Positions 1 to 10,106 of a DNA stretch of 64,000 bases are shown here, piece after piece (the stretch's first letter is position 1; every line of letters starts with the position of its first letter). The DNA is from Edaphochlamys debaryana (Eukaryota; Chlorophyta; Chlorophyceae; Chlamydomonadales), in the NCBI GenBank assembly GCA_016858145.1, contig JAEHOE010000013.1, forward strand, positions 868,001 through 932,000. The letters are read 5' to 3'. A program made the translations under genes and the position numbers. The notes under the pieces were generated by a model. It was not told the DNA's origin and searched no databases. It saw only the letters and a program-made list of their open reading frames with translations.

Positions 1-294
1 GCGGCGGAGCAGGCTCCAGGGCCACAAGCAGCCGGTTGAGGGACGCAGCGCGTGAGAGGCAAGCGGCTGGCGCTGGTTCGCTCTGCATTGCGGAGCACAG
101 GCCGTGCCGTGAGTCCCGTGACTACCATACGTAAACGGCAGACTCCGCCGGGCGGAGGGGAGGAGGGTGAGACGGGGAAGGCTCGCAGCTGAGACGCTGT
201 ACAGCAGGATGTAGTTGGGAGGAATGGCGTTGCGCGGTTGGGAGGCCGTCATCTGAGCAAGGGCTGCAGTACTACTGCCAGTAGCCTCTGCCAT
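1..294 (-). CDS. possible N-terminal exon of an unrecognised gene, cut by window edge
   Basis: Reading leftwards from an ATG at 294, the frame stays open for all 98 codons to the window edge. It starts MAEATGSSTAALAQM and then passes through an IPPNYILLY segment. I recognise no family. In DNA this GC-rich an open run of this length can occur by chance, and the real exon could end at a donor within the run. Treat it only as a candidate 5' exon. Confidence 0.22.
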   Translation of the reverse strand, partial: MAEATGSSTAALAQMTASQPRNAIPPNYILLYSVSAASLPRLTLLPSARRSLPFTYGSHGTHGTACAPQCRANQRQPLASHALRPSTGCLWPWSLLRR

Positions 295-784
295 GATGGG
301 CGTGTGTGCACTGCGATGGTGGCTGCACCGCCTTAGGGCAGCAAAGGCCGGGCGGGGGCGTGCTTTCCGAAGAGGTACCCTTCAGGATGTTCGTAGCTGC
401 AGCGGGGGGTTTAGGGGCAGGGTCGCTTGAGGCGGGAGGTGACGGTGAGCTCCGGCGGGAGCACAAGCGAAGGGAAGGCGGCGAGAGTGGTCTGCGTGGA
501 GGCGGGGCTGGGCGGGGCGGGGGCGGACGCCCATCAGAGCCCCCGCGCCACCCTTGCCACTGCATATTGTAAAGTTCTCGCTTCCACGTGTAATGACGCA
601 GCCGTCGCAACTCTGTCCGATTGGCGGGATGGCCGTCTTGCAGGCAACCGCACCTTGCGCGAACGCAGAGGAGCACCTTAACGGTTGCGGTTAAGGATGC
701 ACTGCTGCGGTCGAGGCGCTTCGACGGTTGCGTTTGAAGGAATGCGGAGTTGAAGCATCGGCACGCCCTGCGCCCGACAAGAAG
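295..784. other. intergenic, no supported gene
   Basis: Overlapping open frames occur on both strands, but none shows a recognisable motif or consistent splice pattern. The right end merges into the inverted-repeat arm that begins near 785. Confidence 0.5.
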
Positions 785-1312
785 CCCGAGCTGGCCTTGA
801 GGCCCGAGCTCACGGAAGGAGCGAAGCAAGCGGAGCTGCTTCTCTGGAGGCGCTGTCACCCTTGGCGGGACCCGGAGTACGAAGGGCACACCAGCCCATC
901 GTCGGTCTGCTTCCAAGCGGAGCGAGGGCGACCGCACCTCCCCGCCTGGCTCCGCAGGCTAGGCCCTGGCTGGCTGGCTCACCCGGCCCAGACCTCCGGG
1001 CTCTGGCAAGAGGCCCCAGGGCAGGGCTGGGGCAGGCGGACCCCAGCAGCAGGGGGGGGGGGGGGTGAGGGCCTGCCCGGACAGCGCAGGCCCCTCGCTC
1101 TGAGGGCCCGCTGCTGCCTGGCCCCGGCCCTGCCAACCCCGTGCACGTCACAGCCCGCTTTCCGGGTGTGTGCTGCGTGCACACGCGTTGGGGCATCGCT
1201 TCACGTCGGGTCGTATAGCTCAGTGGAAAGAGCGGAGCTTTCCTAGGTGTGGGCCCACGCAGGCCCACCCGGCACGAGGCTCAGGTCCAAGGTTCGACCC
1301 CTTGTACGATCG
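785..1312. repeat. inverted repeat, left arm
   Basis: The reverse complement of this stretch matches 4474-4974 almost base for base around the tRNA and with scattered substitutions and small indels elsewhere. The copies therefore diverged after an inverted duplication. The arm carries one intron-containing tRNA-Arg gene at its inner end. The arms enclose about 3.2 kb with a small protein gene. Confidence 0.85.
1209..1312 (+). tRNA. tRNA-Arg (anticodon CCT) with intron
   Basis: The sequence folds as a tRNA. The acceptor stem is GGTCGTA (1209-1215) with TACGATC (1305-1311). The D arm is GCTC/GAGC, the anticodon stem is GAGCT/GGCTC with one G-T pair, and the T arm is CAAGG/CCTTG with loop TTCGACC. 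Position 33 is T, the anticodon CCT is at 1242-1244 and A37 at 1245. A 31-nt intron (1246-1276) interrupts the loop after position 37, the usual site in nuclear tRNAs. The A box (TAGCTCAGT) and B box (GGTTCGACCCC) of the internal promoter are present. It would read Arg codon AGG. Confidence 0.9.
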
Positions 1313-2949
1313 CTACTTACTTTCTTTTGCCCGCGGGGGCTTCAATTATCCCAAAAGTACTATACGTCAACCCGGCACCTGTCTGCACATCCGTTTCACC
1401 CTCTCAGGGTGTGGGTGGGTTGCAAGCGGTGCAAGGGGGCAAGCTAGGTGTGACGTGCGCTGGGTCCACGGCTGGGGCCAGGCAGCAGCGGAACCCCGTT
1501 TCCCTTCCACCCTCAGATCAGTGGCCAGGCCCAGGGCTGTACTTCTGAGGCCTCCCTCCGATTCTTGCCTGTGTCACTTCACCGTTATGCCGTGCTCACC
1601 CTACCGGTCTGCCAGTAGAGCCATACCCCATTGTAAGGCCCTCAAGACACCGCACGTTACACCCTCATGCGCCCGGGCTGCTGGCGTCTGCCTGCCCCAG
1701 GCCCCCAGCCCTGCCCTGGGGCCTCCTGCTGGGGCCTTCGTTCGAGGAGGCCCGCTTGCTCCCGTCGAACCGTTAGTCCGTAACCGACTTCAGGCTGCAA
1801 ACATCCGCTGCATCCGTACACCATGAGGACAGGAACGTGGATGGAGCAAGAACGCGAATGGATGCAGTGTCTGGTTGCAGTACATGAAGTCAGTGCCTGC
1901 CCACGCACCCGGCCACGCCCCATTGTCAGAACCTGGTGCACCACCCTGAGAAGCCCTGCGCCTTGCACCACTAGCCCTGCTAAGGCACCCACACACCGCT
2001 GCCCTGCAGCCACCCATGGCCTCCTGCGTGCTCACCCAACGACCTCTGCGCATGTTACAGGTCTCTCACCTGGCCCCGGCGCGGCCCTAACCCCACCATG
2101 ACACCCCAGCCCGCACAATCTTCTTCGCCACACCCACTCCCAAAAGCCCCTTGCGAAGTCTCTCCTATCCTCCCATCCATCATCCTGATTTCTTCTCCTG
2201 CATCTCCCAGGCCGGCGCAAGACCACCCATCACCACCCCTTCTTGGAGGGCGGGAGCCGGTTCTCCGCCCTCCAGGGGTCCTGCCCAACCTCCAACATCC
2301 CCACCTTCATCTCCATCTGCCCGCCTCCTGCTCGCCCCACGTCCTCCGCGCTCAGATCCTTGCTAGCAACCCCCCGCGTGTCCCGGTCGGAGAAGGTGAT
2401 GAGGTCCAGGGGGCAGGTCCACGTACGCCCGGCCCTCCGCCTGCGGCCGCCGGCGTCACAGCCCAGCAGCTTGGGCCCTGGAACGCCCGTGGCCCAGCAG
2501 AGGAGCTTGGGCACCTGAGCAGGCGGACGTTGGTAGCTGCAGAGGCGGCACGGCTCCTGCGGGCATGTGGATGAGTGACCTAGTAACGCGTGGCTAAGGT
2601 CCGCAGCACTGACCGCAGGTCCAGCATGGGGACTTGGAACCCTCCCGTGTCCGCCGTGTGCCGGTCCTATCATTCCTATCGGGCGTTCTGGTATCCATTG
2701 AACCCAGAGGGACATCAGTAGCCCGACTGCCAGGTGCTGCGCTTAGACGCAGGCACAGAGTTGCGGCCGGGCATGAGAAAGCTCCGGAGGTCTCAGGGGT
2801 GCCCTGGGTGTTACGTTGGTCAGTGGGCTGGGTATCTAGCTCACAGCGCTGGCACGAGGCCACGTGAGGGGCCTTGCCTTCAGAGCAGGGTCGTGAAGCG
2901 GGGCTGAGATAGTGGGGCTGTAACTGTGTAAGCCGCCCCCCCCCCCACC
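1313..2949. other. intergenic, unassigned
   Basis: No gene is supported here. A minus-strand open frame at 2230-2715 contains a stretch reading PLDLITFSDRDTRG that looks protein-like, but I find no start, splice context or known family. It could be a gene remnant or an unrecognised exon. Confidence 0.4.
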
Positions 2950-3484
2950 TTAAAGGGCGGCCAGCATGGCTTCCATGTGCTCGATGATCATGCACTGGAA
3001 CGGGTGTGTCTCCCCGAACAGGTCCAGAGCGCCGACAGTCCGCAGGTCCTCGGCAGTCCGCTTCAGCCACGCGTCCGACGTGTTGTGTGCGTGGCCTGCG
3101 CCGATCGGCAAGTGTGCACACCTGGGTCAGAACCAGCCCGGGTCGGGTACCGTGTGGGGTCCCGAGGCACCCAGGTACCCGGGCAGGGCTGGGTGAGGGG
3201 CCGGCGATGGATGCCTCGGAGGAATCACCTTGCCACAGTGCGTAGTTGTCATCAGCAGCATCCACAAACTGCTGAAGGTCCTGCTCCTTGCCGCAAGCTT
3301 TGAGGAGCCCCTGCATAAGCTCCTTGTTCCCAGGCTCGGCATGCAGGAATTCGTCGACTGGCCTATTTGGCGTTTCCTCCGCGCGGGCTTTGCCTGACAT
3401 CGCCCGCGCCATAAAGGCATATGCCAGGTTAATTACTACAGGCTCAAGGGTCAGGCGCGCCTCCGCGTTGCGTCGCGCGGCCAT
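2950..3484 (-). CDS. hypothetical protein, 133 residues, two exons
   Basis: Exon 1 is 3484-3229 and exon 2 is 3095-2950. The intron 3096-3228 has GT and AG ends and splits a glycine codon in phase 1. The ATG at 3484 is the first in this frame; an upstream extension would need a GTG start. The protein begins MAARRNAEARL and has an amphipathic middle (KELMQGLLKACGKEQDLQQF). It ends in a His/Met-rich stretch just before the stop. I see no signal peptide, membrane segment or known family. Function is unknown. It lies between the arms of the tRNA-Arg inverted duplication. The splice sites and unbroken frame make a real gene likely. Confidence 0.6.
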
Positions 3485-4473
3485 CGTCTGTCGAACTCGC
3501 TGACGACGCTGAGCGGCACAGACTCCCACTACTGCAGCTCAAGAAGGCGTATTATAAGTTGGCTTTGTGTATCGCCTATACCGCGGATTTGCGCCGCCTA
3601 AAACCCTCAGGGACCGCGCACCAGTTGTGTGCCTGGACCGTGCCGTTTCGCCCCCTTCCCTTCCCACCCCTGCGCCACACCTTCCGTACGTCTCTTCCGC
3701 ATCCGTGCTCGTCCTATGGCCCCCGACCACCCAGCACCCACAGACCGCGCAGTCTCCTATGGGTCCGTCTCAAACACCCACAATAGGTCTGGCCTCTGGC
3801 GGCGGTGGGAGCGTGGGACTACCCATTGCTGTCGACTCTGCATCGACCTGGCTCATCGAACAAGGTAGCAATACTGCGCCCCTACCCGCGGAGCTCTGCT
3901 ACGTGGCCAGGCCCAGGGGGATCTGTACAGAGGGGCTGAGGGAGGCTCTGGCCCGCAGTTCGACCCCTCGCACGATCGAGCTCGGGCTCTCCGGTGCTGC
4001 CCACCCGGCGTTGACACCGATTGCGCGGTGGATCTCCTCAAGCGATGGGTGGTGGTCGTTTGCGCTGGATGGTGAGCGGGTTAGACGACCCGAGTGGCTG
4101 CCCGAACTCCGAAGGCGCTGAGCCTTGTGGCCCCCCCTAGAGAGTCCATCGCCTCTGAGGTCCTCAGCCCTCTTTGGCTGCTGCTTCGCGGCGGGGCTTC
4201 AGCCCAAGTACCACTGAGTGGGCGTGTGTGGCCATGCGGTTCGGGAGGCATGCATCCAGCAGCATGCGTGTCCCGTCCAAGTCTGCCCCCGCTCAACAAC
4301 ACGGCAGGCTGCCCTCCCTGCTCCCTCCCACAAGCAAGGTGGATGAGGAACGCAAAGGGCGGAGACCATGAGACTGACCAAACTAACGAACCATCTCCCT
4401 CCATCAAACAGCCCCACTACTGTCGTCTTGAAGCGATACACATTGCATAGGGTGGTAGTTTAGCATGCAGTCA
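3485..4473. other. intergenic, 5' flank of the 133-residue gene
   Basis: A 184-codon plus-strand open frame (3567-4121) exists here, but it has no recognisable motif, and its composition is not distinguishable from chance in GC-rich DNA. No RNA gene or repeat is visible until the right arm of the inverted duplication. Confidence 0.45.
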
Positions 4474-4577
4474 CGATCGTACAAGGGGTCGAACCTTGGA
4501 CCTGAGCCTCGTGCCGGGTGGGCCTGCGTGGGCCCACACCTAGGAAAGCTCCGCTCTTTCCACTGAGCTATACGACC
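4474..4577 (-). tRNA. tRNA-Arg (anticodon CCT) with intron, second copy
   Basis: This is a 104-nt gene on the minus strand, identical in sequence to the tRNA at 1209-1312, including the 31-nt intron after position 37, the CCT anticodon and both internal promoter boxes. The identity across intron and exons, against divergence in the flanks, suggests recent duplication with selection or gene conversion on the tRNA. Confidence 0.9.
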
Positions 4578-4974
4578 CGACGTGAAGCGATGCCCCAACG
4601 CGTGTGCACGCAGGACACACCCGGAAAGCGGGCTGTGACGTGCACGGGGTTGGCAGGGCCGGGGCCAGGCAGCAGCGGGCCCTCAGAGCGAGGGGCCTGC
4701 GCTGCTCGGGCAGGCCCTCACCCGCCCCCCCTACTGCTGAGGTCCGCCTGCCCGAGCCCTGCCCTGGGACCTCTCCCCGGCGCCCTAAGGCCTGGGCCGG
4801 GTGAGCCAGCCAGCCAGGGCCTAGCCTGCGGAGTCAGGCGGGGAGGTGCGGTCGCCCTCGCTCCGTTTGGGAGCTCCGGGTCCCGCCAAGCCTGGCAGCG
4901 CCTCCAGAGAAGCAGCTCCCCCCGCTTGCTTCGCTCCATCCGTGAGCTCGGGCCGCAAGGCCAGCTCGGTCTCA
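4474..4974. repeat. inverted repeat, right arm
   Basis: This is the reverse-complement partner of 785-1312. The tRNA part is identical. The flanking roughly 400 bp is about nine-tenths identical, with several small gaps. It ends about 130 bp before the stop codon of the first FkbM-type gene. Confidence 0.85.
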
Positions 4975-5107
4975 TCTTGTCACCGTATGCCGTACGCCTG
5001 CTGGTCCCTTACTCCGGGTCCCGTACTCGGCTTCCCCTGCTTGACTTGTTCGGTGGGACCACGCCTGCTGGTGCCCACCGTGCGGTCGCGCCTAGTTCCC
5101 TCCCCGC

Positions 5108-8100
5108 TCACGCCAGGCCCAGCTCCTTCGCTGCGTCCCCCAGGACGTAGGCCGGCGGCACCCGCCCCTCCGCCAGCAGCCGCTCGAGCGCCGCCTCCTC
5201 CGCCGCGCAAGCGGTCAGCACCTGGCAGGGGCAGCGGTGCCGGACCTGCCGCAGGGGTCAGGGCACGTCACGGAGCGGTTGTTGAATGGAGGAGTGTGAT
5301 GCGAGCGCAGCACAGGCGATGTTGAATAAGGGAGGGGCCGACTTCCAAGGCAGCGGCAGGCAGCGGGCCCAGGAGGACTGGCTATGCTCGGCTGCCAGCC
5401 CGCGGTTCGGCCGTCCGGGCATCGGCGAAGAGCACCAAACAGGGTGTGTTAGCGTACCTGGTCGTACAGTCCGAGCTTGTCGCAGGGCCGGCCGCCCATG
5501 CCCACGCCGCGCGAGTTGTTGGCTGGGGCAGAGGATGAATGGGTGCGGGGTCAGGTCCCTGACGTCTCAGACGACAGACATGCTGTACATTGCCCGTCAG
5601 ACCCCGCAAGCTTGCGCTGCGTTTCGCCGGAAAGCAAGGCATGGGCCTCACCATAGTACTGCTGCGGCGGGGCGTCGGGGGAGACCACGCCCACGGTGCC
5701 CTGCAAGGCCAACAGCTCCGCAGAAGGGCCCCGGGCAGCCCACATGTTGACGCTGTGTGTGAACTCAGACCTGCGAGCACAATAGCAAGGGCACCCGTCA
5801 GCGGTATGGTGCACGCGCCGATGCACGCAGCAGCCTAACACATGAGTGGTGTTTAGTGCGACAGCTCAGTCGGGAGGGGAGGACTCGGTGTGTGGAGTCC
5901 CCCGACTCTCCCCCTCGACTCCTAAACCGGGAGGGGAGGACGCGCCTTATGGAGCTTCCCAGTGCGTGCCACCCTCCCGCCTTCCGAAACCCCACCGGCC
6001 CCGCTAACTTGCAACTCCCCATCCTTCGCTCCTGGACCGCAGCCCCGCACCGCACGCACCTGAAGCTGCGTGCGTTGAAGTCCTCAGGAACCGTCACACA
6101 GCGGCGCCAGGCCAGGAAGGGCGCGAGCTCAGGGGCCAAGGGGCAACCCAGCGTGCCGTTCTGGGCGGGAGAGGGGCAGAGGGGGTCAGGAGGCAGAAGG
6201 CAGGGGTCAGTTCAAGGCGCTGGACAGTGGGCGGGCGGGTATCAAGGGCTAGCTGGCCGTGCCTTTATGGGTATCCTGCACACACCTAAATGTCCACACC
6301 ACATATGTTCCCTTGTGGGTGCGGCAGGGGAAGCCAAGCGGCGGCCCCGGCCTGCCATCTTCCCTTTTACCTTCCATCTCCGTACGTCCTCGATGTCGTA
6401 CTTCAGGCTATCCAGGGTCACCTAAAGTTGGCGATGGTGGGGGCGTGGGCGGGGTTAAACAAGGTAGGTTGCAAGGTACGGTGCTAGTGTGCGTTGCGGT
6501 AGGGGTATGCGGAGAGTTGCTAGCAGAACCCGCACGCCCGCCGGACCCCGCACGCACCTCCCTGGCGGGTTGCAGCGGTGCCTCCCAGCCGGAGAAGCCC
6601 GCGGCGCCGTCCCCCACGCTGCCCACTCGGAAGCCGTACAGGTGAATGAGATCCACCAGCATGCGCGGGGTGGCGGCCATTTCGTCCCACAACCGCCGCC
6701 GCTCGAAGGCGCCTGCGGGGTTGGGGCGGTACAATTGGGCTTTGTTTGTTGCTCTACTGTCTGCACTACTGGCGCTTGACAGTGAGCGGGGCGGGCAGGG
6801 ACCCACACCTCCCTGCCCATCTCCCTCGTCACCCCAACCCCAACCCCTTTTCCACGTGCCCTCGCGCACCAGGCGTGTAGTCCAGCAGCAGGTGCTCCAC
6901 GTGCTGCCCCCGCAGCAGCCCCGCAGCGCCCGCGACCACCGCCCACTCCCAGCCCTCCACGTCCACCTGAGGTGGAGGCGGCGTGGCCGGCGATGGGGGG
7001 ATCACCGGCAGGCCGGGAACGGGGGTGAGGCACGAAGGAGGAAGACCGGGGTATCTGACGCGTGAGCCAGGGGGAAGAGCCCTCACGCGCTTCCGCCCTC
7101 AGCCGCATGGGAAAGCAACCCCTGCATCTCCCATTCCGCGCCCCACCTTCATCATCAGCACGTCCTCCTTGACCTCGTCCTCCAGCCGCACGCTGGCCAC
7201 CTCCACCTCCTCGCGAGACTGGCCTGGTCGGGCAGGGGAAGGGGGGAAGAGGCGCGTCCGCCCAGGTCAGCGGCGGGGTTACTGAGGTGCACACCGGCAA
7301 GCGACGGGATGGCCAACAGGAGCCACGTCAATGTGAGCGAGGACGGGGTTTCCTGGCGGGGCGAGTTCCCACATCCGCCCCGTTGCAGCACCCAGAGGAA
7401 CCCCGATCCGCAAGCACCATCCAGGCCCCGCCGGGCGCGGGCCCGGGCCCGGCCCGCTGGCAGGCCCACAGTTCCGCTCCAGCACCCTACGGGAGCCCCA
7501 GCAAACCCAGCTCGCACGCACGCACCCTCCAGGCTGGCGTCCAGGCTGAGGCCGTTGATGCCCGCGGCGCCCCACACACCCGTGGAGGGGACCACGATCC
7601 GGCGCATGGCCCCGGCCTCGTGCCCGACCTGGCGCACGAATGAGCAGCGTGGCAGCAGCGGGCGCGTGGGGAGCGGAGGCAGCAGGTTGGTGGGATCCGG
7701 CAGCCGGGCTTGCGTGCACTTTGCTGCCGGTTCATCTGGGTTGATTAGGGATTGTGAGCAAGTAGATGCGATTGCTGCGATGCGGCGAGCAGTGGGCTGC
7801 TGCGTGGAGGCACGGGTGGAGCTTACCGCTGAGGCCCGGACCTCAATTCGTTCCCTCAGCCCGTTGATGTATGCGCTGTACTCGAGGAACCAGCGGAAGA
7901 GGGGCACAGGTTCGTAGGCAATGACCCTGGGGATGCATTGGCTGGGGGTCAGCTTGGGCAGCCGTGGTGCAAAGCGTGCCTCTCAGCAGCCCCTGCCCAG
8001 TGCCCACCTGCACCCCAGCCGCGCTGCCAGGATTGCGAACCACCCGAAATTGGCCCCCACGTCCACCACCAGAGCCCGGCTGCCGTCGGGGCGCACGCAG

Positions 8101-9401
8101 CGGTCCTTCAAGATCCGGTAGAAGATCTACGGCGGGCCATATTGTACGGGCAAGGACGGATCTCCAATTTGTCATGGGTACCGGTGCCCATGCTATACGC
8201 GCCTGCCCACCTGCGTGATGTACGGCTCGATCACTCCGTAGTGCTCCACGTGGTACGACACGTCGAAGTCTGGCGGGCGGTCACATGATACGAGCCAGAG
8301 GGTCAATGCAGTTATAATGAGGACGGACGTAGTGGGCACCAGGAAAGCGATCGGGGCAGTCCCAGCGAGTCGCTGCACGCATGCGTGCTGGTCAGCGGGA
8401 AGCCCCACACAGATCACGGCTGGCTGCACCTTTCGCCCGCACGCGCACCTTTGCTGTGGTCCGTAAAAGCAAAGGTGAAGGCGGCGTCTGTGGGGACCGC
8501 GGCCGCCTTGACGTTGACCTGGGAGCCATTATTGCAACAGCAGTAAGACGGAACGGTGGAAATGAAACTCAAATGGAGCCCAAATGTCCGACTGCTACGT
8601 CACAGCCTGTCCCGCTCACCTGCACGTCCTTTGAACGCAGGTAGCGGATGGGGCCCGGTACCTTGGGGTCTTCCCTGGATGACAGCAGTTGCAGGGGCCA
8701 GGGAGTTGCGTCTGGGACCAGCAGGGACGTCTGGACGCAGGCTCGGGCGGGCCATGCCCAAGGCCTCGAGTGTCACCGCATGTCCCTCCCCTCGACACCC
8801 ACCAGGGCACGGCCGCAGCGCTGGTCCTCCAGAGCCCGCAATCCGCACAATCCGTTCTGGAGGGGGAAAATGGATTGCAGGACACGATGCCATAAGACCC
8901 AGGAGAAGACGCGCAGTGCATCCAAGTCCACGAGCCCCAAATGGCAGGGTGCCGTGCCAACCGCCTCACGGCCGGGCCCCTCCCCACGCACCCGAGATCG
9001 CAGTAGACGCCCCTCGTGCCACCGCCCTCGGCCGGCGCTCCGGGACCCGGGCGGCCCTCCTCACACACGCCATTCCTTGCCTGCGTGATGGTGACCATGG
9101 AAGGAGAGAACCAGGTCCAAGGCTGCTAGCTGCAATGGCTTGAGCGACCATGGCCCCTAGCCTCCCAGCCCCACCCACCAGGCTGCAGATGTCCGAGCAC
9201 ACCTCCCGCTGAGCCCCCACGCCGCCGGCGGAGCCCGCCTGCTGAGCCAATCTGCGTCCAACATCAAGCTGCGTATCTGCTGCTACGCTTATGAAGACTG
9301 CACGAGGGAGCAGCTTGTGAGCAGCGGTTGCATCGACACATGCCGACAGCTGAGAGCGCAAGCTCACCCAGCAGCAGCTGATACCGAGCATGTCGCCTCA
9401 T
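5108..9401 (-). CDS. secreted FkbM-family methyltransferase, paralogue A (18 exons, 534 residues)
   Basis: Exons: 9401-9368, 9297-9179, 9080-8992, 8856-8803, 8674-8620, 8518-8449, 8269-8211, 8126-8008, 7926-7827, 7628-7526, 7223-7147, 6966-6870, 6712-6558, 6421-6371, 6160-6060, 5770-5652, 5522-5458, 5245-5108. All introns are GT-AG and the frame is unbroken. A short signal peptide (MRRHARYQLLLVFIS) is split by intron 1. Residues 40-105 are Cys-rich (NGVCEEG, then TDCADCG). The SAM-binding motif VVDVGANFGWF lies near 180-190, AYEP near 203-206, and VDVEGWE at 294-300. These are the hallmarks of Methyltransf_21 (FkbM), an O-methyltransferase fold. A roughly 200-residue C-terminal region is shared only with the two neighbours here. 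The signal peptide suggests a secretory-pathway or cell-surface role. The substrate is unknown; a glycan is an inference. Confidence 0.88.
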
Positions 9402-10106
9402 TGGTGTGCCTCTCAGTTACTTCCACGTTGAAGCGGGGGGCTTGCTGCGTGCATTGCTTGCGAAAGGGATGGTCCCATCCGGCCGGTCGTTGTGGGCCTC
9501 AAGGCATCGCGGATGGCGGCGGAGCGTATCGAGGTGTCCGCCCGCTAGGTGCTAGGCTGCGGCGAAGCGTGTGGCGAGGGCAGGTGGAGTCTGTCGGTGC
9601 AGTTTGTGTCGCGGATGTGGCGAATGTGTGTGGGGCACGAGAATGATATATACAGCGAGTTTACAAGCAATTCAGCCATTTAGTCCAAGCCGACCTGGGT
9701 TACTGGCACGGCGTGCCGACAGTGTGTGCGTGGCGCCCCGCAGCCCCGCCCAACCCGCGGGGCTCGGCATGGACCGCTCAAGCCCCTCAAGCCCTGACTC
9801 AAACTACAAAACATTCCGCTACAGCCGAAGCCCGCATACTATGAGCGCTTGTGGGTGCTGTAGATCAAGGGCGGCTCGAGGCAAAACCATTCCCCACTCA
9901 GCGCCCCGCCCCGCGCCGCCCTGCCCCGCCCTATGATGACGAGAGACCACTCCAGCTCTCCTGGGCCTGGGCCAATTACCAAGCTATTAAGCTCATTTCT
10001 TAATTTTCCCCTCCATTCGCAACTCCGGACCTTGCTCCCTGCTGCAGTTCCATCTAAGCTTGACGACCACATGACCGCCCAGCTAAATCTCCTATTGCCG
10101 TTCTCA
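9402..10106. other. intergenic between FkbM-type genes A and B
   Basis: This stretch holds the 5' flank of gene A and the 3' flank of gene B. It is somewhat AT-richer near 9640-9700 and 9960-10020 than the coding regions. No recognisable gene or repeat is visible. Confidence 0.45.

Noticed and set aside
3567..4121. 184-codon plus-strand open frame
   Set aside because: No motif, no splice logic and no support from composition; open frames of this size are common by chance at this GC content.
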